From NCBI RefSeq assembly GCF_040783975.1, contig NZ_CP160631.1, forward strand, positions 2,232,001 through 2,296,000: a DNA stretch of 64,000 nt, in the 5' to 3' direction. Positions 10,311 through 18,934 of the stretch are shown here, in pieces (within the stretch, counting starts at the first letter, position 1; each line of letters begins with the position of its first letter). Below the pieces are notes generated by a model that did not search any database, was not told where the DNA came from, and saw only the letters and a list, made by a program, of their open reading frames with translations. The translations under genes were made by a program, and so were the position numbers. Origin of the DNA: Pantoea sp. Ep11b (GTDB lineage Bacteria; Pseudomonadota; Gammaproteobacteria; Enterobacterales; Enterobacteriaceae).

Positions 10311-10413
10311 AGCTGGTCAGTAAAACGTGCGGCCTGCCTGGCGAGGCAGTTAAAGGCGATCGCGCATTCTGGCTTACCGCAGAACATGTTATAAAACGGT
10401 TCGCCTGCTAACC

Positions 10414-11610
10414 ATGAGATTGCCTGTGAATCTGACGAACAAACCCGGCGTCGCCGCCATCATCACCCTGGGCTGGATACAGATCCTCTCCTGGGGCGGA
10501 TCCTTCTATCTGATGGCGGTGATGGCGTCGCCAATCGCGGAGGAAACCGGCTGGTCACAGCAGTGGATTTATGGCGCGCTCTCCACCGGGATTCTGGTGT
10601 CGGGGCTGTTATCGCCGCTTGCAGGCAGGATTATCGCCTGCACCGGAGGCCGTATGATGCTGGCGCTGAGCGGGATAGTGATGGCGGTGGGGCTGGTCAT
10701 CATGGCCTGCAGTCATGCGCTGCCGCAGTTTCTGTTTGCCTGGGTCGTGATTGGGGTCGGGATGGCGATGGGCCTCTATGACGCGCTGTTTGCCACGCTC
10801 GGCACCTGCTACGGCGCGCAGGCGCGGTCCGCCATCACGGGGATCACGCTGATATCGGGTTTCTGCACCACGCTGGTCTGGCCGGGAACGGCCTTGCTCA
10901 TTCACGGATTTGGCTGGCGGGGCGCATCGCTGATCATCGCAGGCATGATGGTCGTCTGCGTCCTGCCTGCAACTTTGTTTGCCTTACCGGCGAGCCACGC
11001 TCAGCGGCCGGTAAAACGGCGCAACACTGCGCCCGCCTCGGCTGAGCTTGCGCCGGTGCTCTTCTGGCTGCTGTGCGCCATTTTCACGCTGGCTTCGGTG
11101 ATCATGACCGCGATCTCCGTGCAGCTCATCACCTTGCTGCAGGCGAGCGGCCATACGCTGACGTCGGCGCTGGCGATCAGCGCGGTGCTTGGTCCGTGCC
11201 AGGTCGCGTCCCGTCTCGTTGATATCGCCTTTAAACGCAGCCATCCCATCCGCACCACCTTCTTTTCTGTCGGACTGGTGGCGCTGGGGCTGCTGTTGCT
11301 GGCGGTGATGCCCCAGATGGCGCTGCTGAGCATGTTACTCTACGGCGCCGGGAATGGCCTGCGCGCCATCGTGCGAGGAACGTTACCGCTGGTGATGGTC
11401 AAACCAGAGTCCTATGCCATCGTGATGGGTAAAATGGCCCGCCCGGCGCTGATGGGGCAGGCGCTGACGCCGCTGATCGGCGGATATGTCTTTGAAAAGA
11501 TGGGCGCATCCGCCACGCTATGGTTGCTTTGCGCTTTAGCAATCATTAACGTGATGCTGGTGATGGCGCTGAAGAGGCGATTACCGGTGGCCCCGGTCCC
11601 GGCCGTTTAA
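10414..11610 (+). CDS. MFS transporter of unknown substrate
   Basis: 398 residues with about 12 hydrophobic segments. It begins with ITLGWIQILSWGGSFYLMAV and has a loop between helices 2 and 3 with LSPLAGRIIACTGGR, resembling the MFS motif-A position. The two halves are joined by a basic segment near residue 195 (HAQRPVKRRN). It is a proton-driven inner-membrane permease, but no family-specific substrate feature is recognisable. It stands alone, divergent from tus, with the Ter region as its upstream neighbour. Confidence 0.75.
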   Translation: MRLPVNLTNKPGVAAIITLGWIQILSWGGSFYLMAVMASPIAEETGWSQQWIYGALSTGILVSGLLSPLAGRIIACTGGRMMLALSGIVMAVGLVIMACSHALPQFLFAWVVIGVGMAMGLYDALFATLGTCYGAQARSAITGITLISGFCTTLVWPGTALLIHGFGWRGASLIIAGMMVVCVLPATLFALPASHAQRPVKRRNTAPASAELAPVLFWLLCAIFTLASVIMTAISVQLITLLQASGHTLTSALAISAVLGPCQVASRLVDIAFKRSHPIRTTFFSVGLVALGLLLLAVMPQMALLSMLLYGAGNGLRAIVRGTLPLVMVKPESYAIVMGKMARPALMGQALTPLIGGYVFEKMGASATLWLLCALAIINVMLVMALKRRLPVAPVPAV

Positions 11611-11817
11611 GCGTTTTGCGCGCCCGCCAGGCATTAAAAGGGGGCGTGAGCAGGCTAAGCACCTTGTGCGGTCGGGCTTCTGCCTTTGGTGAATACGTGC
11701 CTTGTCAGCGTGGGTTTGCTTCAAAAAAGCAACTGTGTTTGTTATATTTATTGCTCATTGATTGTTCACTTATGCGGCAATAAAACAATAAGATGCACCG
11801 CAACTCAGGATAAAGAA

Positions 11818-12312
11818 ATGCTTGATTACCGCTTCCCGACAGCTTTGCAAATGGTTCTGAGCGTAGCGATGGCGGAGCAGATGGGTAAACGCTCTACCAG
11901 CGCGATTCTGGCCTACGGGCTGGAAGCGAATCCCAGTTTCATACGAAAACTCATGGTCCCGCTGACCCGTGACGGCATCATCGTCTCGACGCTGGGCCGC
12001 ACCGGTTCCATTCATCTGGGACGGCCTGCAGCGGAAATAACCCTGCGGGATATCTATGTCTCGGTGATTGAAGATAAAAAGATCTGGGCTGCGCGCCCCG
12101 ATGTGGCGCCACGCTGTCTGGTCAGCGCCAACCTCTGCTGGTACTTCAAATCGATCGCCGACGAAGCCGAGCAGGCATCGCTGGACGTGCTGGCAAAACG
12201 CACCGTGGCCGACGCGCTGAACGAGCTGAAAAAGCGCGACACCAGCAACTGCACCGCCGTGCCGGAGCCTGAACCCGAAGAGAGTGAAGAGCTCTGCAAA
12301 AAAAGCCGCTGA
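11818..12312 (+). CDS. oqxR: Rrf2-family repressor, OqxR-like
   Basis: 164 residues from ATG 11818 (AGGATAAAGAA upstream); the open frame extending from 11686 is rejected. An N-terminal winged helix (about 1-80) holds SAILAYGLEANPSFIRKL as recognition region. Cys residues in RCLVSANLCW (about 99-107) occupy the usual sensor area of Rrf2 proteins. Sequence and context (near oqxB and rarA) match Klebsiella OqxR, which represses oqxAB and rarA. The Glu/Pro-rich C-terminal tail looks unstructured. Unlike Klebsiella, a hicAB module lies between it and oqxB. Confidence 0.8.
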   Translation: MLDYRFPTALQMVLSVAMAEQMGKRSTSAILAYGLEANPSFIRKLMVPLTRDGIIVSTLGRTGSIHLGRPAAEITLRDIYVSVIEDKKIWAARPDVAPRCLVSANLCWYFKSIADEAEQASLDVLAKRTVADALNELKKRDTSNCTAVPEPEPEESEELCKKSR

Positions 12313-12327
12313 TGAGCGGCTTTTTTT
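12304..12327 (+). terminator. Terminator overlapping the oqxR stop codon
   Basis: An AGCCGCT / AGCGGCT stem with a 4-nt loop is followed by seven T. The TGA stop (12310-12312) lies within the hairpin, so the last codons of oqxR are part of the terminator. Confidence 0.88.
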
Positions 12328-12398
12328 ATGGGCGTGGATTCATGCTGCACGCTGCCTTTGGACCCTTCCTGCTTGCTCTCCTGCTCTCAATAAAATGA

Positions 12399-12410
12399 AA
12401 CATATATGTT
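12399..12410. promoter_or_regulatory. Palindrome upstream of hicA, candidate HicB operator
   Basis: AACATATATGTT is a perfect 12-bp palindrome 52 bp upstream of hicA, followed by an 8-bp palindrome CACTAGTG at 12422-12429. HicB antitoxins with DNA-binding domains commonly repress their own promoter through such sites; the link here is inference. Confidence 0.45.
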
Positions 12411-12462
12411 GCCTTAAGCATCACTAGTGTTAATCTTGCTTTAGACAGAGCGAGGGAACGCG

Positions 12463-12645
12463 ATGAAGTACAGTGAATTCAGGCGCTGGCTCATTCAGCA
12501 AGGCGCTATTCTGGTTAAGCACCGCAGTGGAAGCAGCCATTTCAAAGTCTTCTCAGGCGACAGGCAGTCTGTCTTTCCGGATCATGGCGCGAAAGAAATG
12601 CCGGAAGGGACGCGCAAGAAAATTCTAAAAGATCCGGGCCTGTAA
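12463..12645 (+). CDS. hicA: HicA-type mRNA interferase toxin
   Basis: 60 residues with the dsRBD-like HicA fold: an N-terminal helix KYSEFRRWLIQQGA, then the active-site segment GSSHFKVF with the conserved His of the G-S-x-H motif, and a C-terminal EMPEGTRKKILKDPGL helix close to E. coli HicA. It cleaves mRNA when unopposed. GAGGGAACGCG serves as ribosome-binding site. It is 22 bp upstream of hicB, the usual toxin-first order. Confidence 0.9.
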   Translation: MKYSEFRRWLIQQGAILVKHRSGSSHFKVFSGDRQSVFPDHGAKEMPEGTRKKILKDPGL

Positions 12646-12667
12646 GCCTGATCAGTGAGGTCACCCT

Positions 12668-13093
12668 ATGTTTAACTATGCCGTCAGATTAACGCATGAC
12701 CTGAAAACCGATAGCTGGGAGGTGTCATGTCGCGATTTACCCTTACTGCATTCAGTTGGCGACACCGTTGAGGAAGCGCTGGCCGAGGCAGCAGATGGAC
12801 TGGTAGCCGCTATCTCTCTGGAAATGGATGCCCGTCGTCCCATCCCGTTAGCGAGTGATGCGCAGCAGGGGGAGTACATCGTTTCTGTGCCTGTCCTGGT
12901 AGCGATGAAAGCGGCACTGTATAACGCTATGATTGAAACCGGTACCCGCAAGGCAGATCTGGCACGCCAGCTGGGTGTAAATGGACCACAGGTTGATCGA
13001 CTGCTTGACGTAGAGCACTCGTCAAAAGTTGAAAAAGTTGAACTGGCGCTGGCGCAGCTGGGCCGTAAAGCCCGGGTTGAGATTCTCATCTGA
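12668..13093 (+). CDS. hicB: HicB-type antitoxin
   Basis: 141 residues. The N-terminal partial RNase H-like fold (about 1-85) has YAVRLTHDLKTDSWEVSCRD and DTVEEALAEAADGL, which bind HicA. The C-terminal helix-turn-helix (about 85-135) has TRKADLARQLGVNGPQVDRLLD, the DNA-binding part that should autoregulate the operon. It is the antitoxin partner of the preceding hicA. The pair is inserted between oqxR and the convergent oqxB. Confidence 0.9.
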   Translation: MFNYAVRLTHDLKTDSWEVSCRDLPLLHSVGDTVEEALAEAADGLVAAISLEMDARRPIPLASDAQQGEYIVSVPVLVAMKAALYNAMIETGTRKADLARQLGVNGPQVDRLLDVEHSSKVEKVELALAQLGRKARVEILI

Positions 13094-13136
13094 TGAACCG
13101 CTTTCACGCGGGAGGGCGGTCAGGCGTGTCTCAGAC

Positions 13137-13168
13137 AAAAAAAGGGCGATCCTGCGATCGCCCCTTTT
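13137..13168. terminator. Bidirectional terminator between hicB and oqxB
   Basis: Seven A, then a GGGCGATC / GATCGCCC stem with a CTGC loop, then CTTTT. It serves both convergent genes, with the better T tract on the minus (oqxB) side. Confidence 0.8.
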
Positions 13169-13181
13169 AAACACTGACGGC

Positions 13182-16100
13182 TTACGCCGCAGCTGACTCC
13201 GCCTGTTGTGACCGGCGCGTCACCAGCTTGCGCAGCGCGACATAGAACACCGGCGTCAGGAACAGGCCGAAGAGCGTCACGCCGAGCATCCCGGAGAAGA
13301 CCGTAATGCCGGTCACGCCACGTACTTCGGCACCCGCACCTTCACCCAGAATCAGCGGTACCGTACCGGCGATAAAGGCGATGGAGGTCATCACGATGGG
13401 CCGCAGCCGCAGGCGACACGCTTCCAGCGCCGCGTCCACAATCCCTTTGCCCTGCATCTCCAGCTCCCGCGCGAACTCGACGATCAGAATCGCGTTCTTA
13501 CACGCCAGCCCCATCAGCACCACCAGTCCGACCTGCACGAAGACGTTGTTGTCCCCGCCGGTCAGCCAGACGCCAAACAGCGCAGAGAGCAGCGTCATCG
13601 GCACAATCAGGATCACCGCCAGCGGCAGCGTCCAGCTCTCATAGAGCGCAGCCAGCACCAGGAAGGCCAGCAGCACTGCCATCGGGAAGACGATCAGCGC
13701 CGTGTTGCCCTGGGTTGACTGCTGATAACTCAGGTCGGTCCACTCGATGTTCATGCCGTTGGGCAGGAGCTGACCGGACATCGCTTCCAGCTGGCTCATC
13801 GCCTGCGCGGAGGAGAGGATGCGCGGGTCGGCATCACCGATCAGGTCCGCCGCCGGATAGCCGTTGTAGCGGATCACCGGATCGGGGCCGTAGGTGGTGG
13901 TGATGTTGACCATGCTGCCAATCGGCACCATCTCGCCGCGGTCATTGCGGGTTCGCAGGTTAGCGATATCCTCAACGCTGTCGCGGAACTCCCCATCCGC
14001 CTGCGCCATCACCCGCCAGGTGCGGCCAAAGCGGTTAAAGTCATTTACGTATGAGGAGCCGAGATAGGTCTGCAGCGTGCTGAACAGCGCGGTCAGCGAC
14101 ACGCCCTGCGCTTTGGCTTTATCCCGATCGACCTGAACATCCAGCTGCGGAACGTTGGCCTGATAAGAGGAGATAGGGAAGTGCATCCCCGGCGTCTGCA
14201 TGATACTGCCCGACAGCGTATTGATCGCCGTCTGCAATGCGCCATAGCCCAGACCGGCCCGATCCTGCACATAGAGCGAATAGCCCGAGCCCTGACCCAG
14301 CCCCAGAATGGGCGGTGGCATAATGGAGAAGCCAAAGCCCTGCTGGATTTGCGCAATCTTTGCATTGATCTCCGCGTTAATCTCGGCCGCCGTATGTTTA
14401 CGCTCGTTGAAGGGCTTCAGACCAAAGAAGACCGTGCCGCTGTTTGGCGTATTGGTAAACTGCAGCGCATTCAGACCGGGGAAGGCGACCGCATAGGCCA
14501 CGCCGTCGGTCTGCATACCGATTTCGCTCATCTTGCGAATCACCTCATCGGTGCGCGCCAGCGAGGAGCCTTCCGGCATCTTCACGCCGCCAATCAGATA
14601 GAGCTTATCCTGCGTCGGAATAAAGCCGCCCGGCACGGTATGGAACATAAACCCGGCCCCGGCCAGCAGCAGCAGATAGACGGCGAACACCGCGCCGCGA
14701 CGACGCAGCGTGCGGCCAACCAGCGATTCATACCCATGCGCACTGCGCTGGAAAAAGCGGTTAAACGGCCGGAACAGCCAGCCGAACAGCGCATCGATAA
14801 TCCGCGTCAGGCGATCTTTCGGCGCGTCATGGCCTTTCAGCAGCATCGCCGCCAGCGCAGGCGAGAGCGTCAGCGAGTTAATCGCAGAAATCACGGTGGA
14901 GATCGCGATGGTGGTGGCGAACTGTTTATAGAACTGCCCGGTGACGCCCGACAGAAACGCCATCGGCACAAACACCGCGCAGAGCACCAGCGCAATGGCG
15001 ATGATGGGGCCGGAAACTTCGCGCATTGCCTGATGCGCAGCGGCACGCGGTGACAGCCCCATCTCAATGTTACGCTCTACGTTCTCCACCACCACAATGG
15101 CGTCATCCACCACGATCCCGATGGCCAGCACCAGCCCAAACAGGCTCAGGGTATTAAGTGAGAAACCGAGCAGATAGAGCACGCTGAAGGTCCCGACCAC
15201 CGACACCGGCACCGCCAGCAGCGGAATGATGGAGGCACGCCAGGTCTGCAGGAAAAGAATCACGACCAGCACCACCAGGATCACCGCTTCCAGCAGGGTC
15301 TGCACCACGGCCTTGATGGAGTCGCGCACAAACACCGTCGGATCGTAAGGTGCGGCCCATTTCACATCGCTGGGGAAGCGGGTCGCCAGCTCATCCATTT
15401 TGGCGCGCACCGCATTGGAGAGATCGATGGCATTCGCGCCGGGCGCCTGGAAGATACCAATGCCGACCGCATCTTTGTTGTTGAGCTGAGAGCGCAGGGC
15501 GTAACTGCCCGAACCCATCTCAATGCGCGCCACATCGCGCAGTCGCACCAGCGAACCATCGTCAGAGGTTTTCAGGATGATGTCGCCAAACTGCTGCTCG
15601 TTCTCCAGCCGTCCCTGAGTGTTGATCGACAGCAGAAAATCACTCTGTTTCTTCAGCGGTTCCGCACCCAGCTGACCGGCAGACACCTGCACGTTCTGTT
15701 CCTGCATCGCGGTAATCACGTCAGAGGCGGTCAGGCCGCGCGCCGCCACTTTATTGGGATCGAGCCAGACGCGCATTGCATACTCACCCGCGCCGAAAAT
15801 CTGGATCTGGCCCACACCCGGCAGGCGCGCCAGCTCATCTTTGACCTTGAGCGTGGCGTAGTTACGCAGGTAGAGCGAATCGTAGGTATTGTCCGGTGAG
15901 AAGAGGTGAACGACCAGCGTCAGCGTCGGGGACATCTTCTGGGTCGTGATCCCCAGCCGGCGCACATCCTCCGGCAGGCGGGCTTCCGCCTGCGCAACAC
16001 GGTTCTGCACCTGCACCTGGGCCTGATCGGGATCGGTGCCCGGACGGAAAGTCACCGTGGTGACCAGCACGCCATCCGAACCGGCGACAGACTTCATATA

Positions 16101-16334
16101 CATCATGTTCCCGACGCCGTTGATTGCCTCTTCCAGTGGCGTCGCCACAGAATCTGCGATCACTTTCGGGTTCGCGCCGGGGTACTCGGCACGCACCTGC
16201 ACGCTGGGCGGGACAACGTCAGGATACTCACTGATCGGCAGCAGCGGGATGGCGATCATCCCGGTGACGAAGATCAGAATCGACAGCACCGCGGCAAAAA
16301 TGGGCCGATCGATAAAAAAGCGGGAAAAGTCCAT
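13182..16334 (-). CDS. oqxB: RND multidrug efflux permease OqxB
   Basis: 1050 residues, the standard HAE1-RND length, and near-identical in many blocks to Klebsiella OqxB (DFSRFFIDRPIFAAVLSIL, AGSDGVLVTTVTFRPGTDP). It is a proton-driven trimeric inner-membrane pump that exports quinolones, chloramphenicol and other amphiphiles with OqxA and a TolC-type channel. The proton-relay acidic pair is in GIVVDDAIVVVENV and the essential Lys in LACKNAILIVEF. It lies 12 bp behind oqxA; rarA is divergent beyond oqxA. Confidence 0.95.
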   Translation of the reverse strand: MDFSRFFIDRPIFAAVLSILIFVTGMIAIPLLPISEYPDVVPPSVQVRAEYPGANPKVIADSVATPLEEAINGVGNMMYMKSVAGSDGVLVTTVTFRPGTDPDQAQVQVQNRVAQAEARLPEDVRRLGITTQKMSPTLTLVVHLFSPDNTYDSLYLRNYATLKVKDELARLPGVGQIQIFGAGEYAMRVWLDPNKVAARGLTASDVITAMQEQNVQVSAGQLGAEPLKKQSDFLLSINTQGRLENEQQFGDIILKTSDDGSLVRLRDVARIEMGSGSYALRSQLNNKDAVGIGIFQAPGANAIDLSNAVRAKMDELATRFPSDVKWAAPYDPTVFVRDSIKAVVQTLLEAVILVVLVVILFLQTWRASIIPLLAVPVSVVGTFSVLYLLGFSLNTLSLFGLVLAIGIVVDDAIVVVENVERNIEMGLSPRAAAHQAMREVSGPIIAIALVLCAVFVPMAFLSGVTGQFYKQFATTIAISTVISAINSLTLSPALAAMLLKGHDAPKDRLTRIIDALFGWLFRPFNRFFQRSAHGYESLVGRTLRRRGAVFAVYLLLLAGAGFMFHTVPGGFIPTQDKLYLIGGVKMPEGSSLARTDEVIRKMSEIGMQTDGVAYAVAFPGLNALQFTNTPNSGTVFFGLKPFNERKHTAAEINAEINAKIAQIQQGFGFSIMPPPILGLGQGSGYSLYVQDRAGLGYGALQTAINTLSGSIMQTPGMHFPISSYQANVPQLDVQVDRDKAKAQGVSLTALFSTLQTYLGSSYVNDFNRFGRTWRVMAQADGEFRDSVEDIANLRTRNDRGEMVPIGSMVNITTTYGPDPVIRYNGYPAADLIGDADPRILSSAQAMSQLEAMSGQLLPNGMNIEWTDLSYQQSTQGNTALIVFPMAVLLAFLVLAALYESWTLPLAVILIVPMTLLSALFGVWLTGGDNNVFVQVGLVVLMGLACKNAILIVEFARELEMQGKGIVDAALEACRLRLRPIVMTSIAFIAGTVPLILGEGAGAEVRGVTGITVFSGMLGVTLFGLFLTPVFYVALRKLVTRRSQQAESAAA

Positions 16335-16346
16335 AGCGGCCTCGGA

Positions 16347-17500
16347 TTAGTGAGCGGCTGTCGCGCGCATGGCGACCTGCTGAGCGGTAACGGGCATGCC
16401 CGGCATGAAAACTTTCTGCAGACCGGCAACAATAACCCGGTCTCCGGCTTGCAGACCCGATTTCACGATGCGCAGACCCTCCACCATTGCGCCGGGCTGA
16501 ATATCGCGCCGCTGCGCTTTGCCTTCGCCATCCACCACGTAGACATACCTGCGATCCTGATCGGTCAGGATCGCCTTGTCATCAACCAGCATCGCGTCGA
16601 ACTGCGCGCTGCCGGGCAGTCGTACACGGGCAAACAGGCCAGGCGTAAACTGACGCTGCGGGTTGTCGAGCAGGGCGCGCATCCGGATAGTGCCGGTGCT
16701 GGCGGTCAGCTGGTTATCCAGGAAATCGACTTTCCCCTGATGCGGGAAGCCCTGATCGCTGGCCAGCGCGATCTCAACCGGCAGGGCCTGGCGCTGCTGG
16801 CCCTGACGCGCCATCGCCTGATAGTGCAGGAAGGTGTTCTCATCGACATCGAAATAGACATACATCTGCTGCTGCGACACCAGCGTGGTCAGGACACTGG
16901 CGCTGTCGCCTGCGGTTACCAGGTTACCGGGGGTGATCATCGCGCGGCTGGCGCGGCCATCGATAGGGGCGGTAACGCGGGTAAAGTCCAGGTTCAGCTG
17001 GGCCATATCGACCGCCGCCTCGGCGGCCAGCACATCCGCCTGCGCCTGACTGGCCGCCGCGCGCCGCTGTTCCCAGGCTTCGCGGGAGATCGCCTGGGTG
17101 CCGATCAGCTTCTCGCTGCGACCCGATTCGCTGCGGGCCAGATTTGCCTGGCTGCGCGCCCGGGCCAGTTCCGCTTTGGCCTGCTCCAGCGCCGCGCGGT
17201 AGCTCCGGTCGTCGATGGTAAACAGCACCTGACCTTTGCGAACCTCATCGCCTTCGCGATAGTTGACCGACTCAATGTAGCCGGAAACGCGCGGACGCAG
17301 CTGCACGCTCTGCACTGCCTCCACCCGGCCATTGAAGTTGTCCCACTGGCTGACCGGCTTAATCAGCACCGGTGCGGCGCTGACTTCAGGCGGGGGGGCG
17401 GGGCGTTTTGCGCAACCCCCCTGTCGCAGCCGCTGAGCTGCGTGATGAGCAGTATCATCCCAAAGAGGGTCAAGCCCTGACGAACCCGGTTCGTAATCAT
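16347..17500 (-). pseudogene. oqxA: RND periplasmic adaptor OqxA, frameshifted
   Basis: The start is taken at 17500 (GGA 8-9 nt upstream); an ATG at 17507-17509 is the alternative. The lipoprotein signal ends in QLSGC. After GVAQNAPPP the frame breaks at the G7 run at 17392-17398 and continues as VSAAPVLIKPVSQWDNFNGR, matching OqxA. Inserting one base gives 384 residues (OqxA about 391). Membrane-fusion blocks follow: VQLRPRVSGYIESV (lipoyl-like), a helical hairpin about 95-150, and the beta-barrel region TGTIRMRALLDN. It is either a slipped homopolymer null allele or a sequencing artefact; oqxB downstream is intact. Confidence 0.88.
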
Positions 17501-17697
17501 TATTGTCATTCCGCGATAAATGGTAACAGGTGACCAGCTGGTCAATATTTGCAACTTTTAATATTGCAATTAATCGCGGTGAGTGTAGGCTGGCGTGACT
17601 GGCAACTGCAAGAATAAGAGATACACTTTATGTGCGGTTCGCGGCGGGGGCGATGAAAGCCTGAGCAGCGTGCGTTAAATCCCCATAAAAAGTGCGG

Positions 17698-17730
17698 CAT
17701 TTAATGTACTAATAAAACTTGCATTAAATG
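17698..17730. promoter_or_regulatory. 9-bp inverted repeat in the oqxA-rarA intergenic region
   Basis: CATTTAATG (17698-17706) and CATTAAATG (17722-17730) form a perfect inverted repeat with 15 bp between the arms. It is 76 bp before rarA and about 200 bp before oqxA. It is a candidate operator for OqxR or RarA; which one binds cannot be told from sequence. Confidence 0.5.
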
Positions 17731-17805
17731 GCATAGTCAGCCACCCTTAAGTGTAACTGCAACTGATACTAATACTTTTCGCCACGGCGAACAGGAGAGA
17801 CTGGA

Positions 17806-18147
17806 ATGATGAGTGACGCCTTTATTCACGATTTAATCGACTGGATTGATAACAACATCGAAGCACGTCTGGATCTGGATACCGTTTCAGAGCGCGCCGG
17901 TTACTCCAAGTGGCACCTGCAGCGCATGTTCAAAGAGCACACGGGCTATCCACTGGGTGAGTACATCCGCGTGAAAAAGCTGAAGAAATCAGCCGACCGC
18001 CTGACCAGCACCGACGAACCGATCCTGAACGTAGCGATCTCCCTGGGCTTCGACTCCCAGCAATCCTTTAATCGCAGCTTTAAACGTCAGTATGGTGTCG
18101 CACCCGGTGCATGGCGTCGACACAGCGGGGACTCGCACGCCGCATAA
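17806..18147 (+). CDS. rarA: AraC/MarA-type activator RarA
   Basis: 113 residues consisting only of a double helix-turn-helix, as in MarA, SoxS and RamA. The first HTH contains AGYSKWHLQRMFKEHTG and the second LGFDSQQSFNRSFKRQYG. Size, sequence and divergent position next to oqxAB identify it as RarA, which activates oqxAB and broader multidrug resistance. GGAGAGACTGGA precedes two in-frame ATG codons (17806 and 17809); either may be used. Confidence 0.9.
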   Translation: MMSDAFIHDLIDWIDNNIEARLDLDTVSERAGYSKWHLQRMFKEHTGYPLGEYIRVKKLKKSADRLTSTDEPILNVAISLGFDSQQSFNRSFKRQYGVAPGAWRRHSGDSHAA

Positions 18148-18233
18148 CCTCGCCAGGGCCAGCCTGTCTGGCCCGCGCTTTTCTCTGCGTGTAAAACTGG
18201 TATCATCTGCATCCTGTCGTCACGGATGCCATT

Positions 18234-18668
18234 ATGTCAAAAAAACTCTGGATTGGACTTTTCCTTGTCCTCGCGGTCTGTTTCTACGGCCTCAAACCCT
18301 GGCTGAATCGTGTTTCAGCACCCGCTCAGCCCGATATCGCTACCCTGACCGATGCCCGCACGGTCGCGCGCTGGGTACTGCAGCATCAGCATTTACCGGA
18401 CTACTACCTGACGAAAAACGACGCGCGTAAGCGTGGCTGGAAGCCGGAGAAAGGCAACCTGTGTGACGTGTTGCCCGGCAAAGCCATCGGCGGCGATCGT
18501 TTTGCGAACCGTGAAAAACGGCTGCCCACGCGGGCCGGACGTCAGTGGTATGAGGCAGATGTGAACTATCGCTGTGGTCATCGCGATGCCGATCGGCTGG
18601 TCTACTCCTCCGATGGCCTGGTGTTTCTCTCGACCGACCACTACCGCAGTTTCAGACAGGTACCCTGA
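18234..18668 (+). CDS. Barnase-family (N1/T1) ribonuclease with N-terminal membrane segment
   Basis: 144 residues. An N-terminal hydrophobic stretch (KLWIGLFLVLAVCFYGL, about 4-20) is a signal or anchor, so the enzyme acts outside the cytoplasm. The domain at 40-144 aligns with Bacillus barnase: LPDYYLTKNDARKRGW, KAIGGDRFANRE, and the catalytic Glu in YEADVNY, Arg in DADRLVYSSD and His in STDHYRSF. Two extra Cys (GNLCDV and NYRCGH) could form a disulfide, absent in barnase and fitting a periplasmic site. It is followed 2 bp later by a barstar homologue. Confidence 0.88.
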   Translation: MSKKLWIGLFLVLAVCFYGLKPWLNRVSAPAQPDIATLTDARTVARWVLQHQHLPDYYLTKNDARKRGWKPEKGNLCDVLPGKAIGGDRFANREKRLPTRAGRQWYEADVNYRCGHRDADRLVYSSDGLVFLSTDHYRSFRQVP

Positions 18669-18670
18669 TT

Positions 18671-18934
18671 ATGCTCAGCCTGACCTTCGACCTGCGTCAG
18701 CTCACCACACGCGCCGCCTTTTATCAGCAGTTTGCTGAGCAGAGCGGCTGCCCGGAGACCTTTGGTCATAATCTGGATGCGCTGTGGGACTGGCTGACCG
18801 GCGGAATGGCGCTGCCTGCCACGCTGCGGCTTCAGCACGCTGACGCGCAGCAGCCCGATTTAGCGCCGGTGCTGGCGCTGCTGGAGGAGGCGGCGCAGTC
18901 GCTGGAGGGCGAACTGCGCCTGATTATCGACTAG
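18671..18934 (+). CDS. Barstar-family ribonuclease inhibitor
   Basis: 87 residues, the barstar/YhcO size. It has GHNLDALWDWLTGG, corresponding to the barstar helix carrying the Asp and Glu residues that block the barnase active site. It has no signal peptide, so it stays cytoplasmic and protects against unexported nuclease. It is co-transcribed with the preceding ribonuclease (2-bp gap) and overlaps the stop of convergent srfC by 4 bp. Confidence 0.88.
   Translation: MLSLTFDLRQLTTRAAFYQQFAEQSGCPETFGHNLDALWDWLTGGMALPATLRLQHADAQQPDLAPVLALLEEAAQSLEGELRLIID

Noticed and set aside
14181..15053. 290-codon plus-strand open frame inside oqxB
   Set aside because: Antisense shadow with low-complexity basic composition.
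15906..17480. 524-codon open frame on the plus strand opposite oqxA/oqxB
   Set aside because: It is a shadow of the high-GC RND genes: His/Arg/Gln-rich composition, no start signal, and the minus strand has clear homology.
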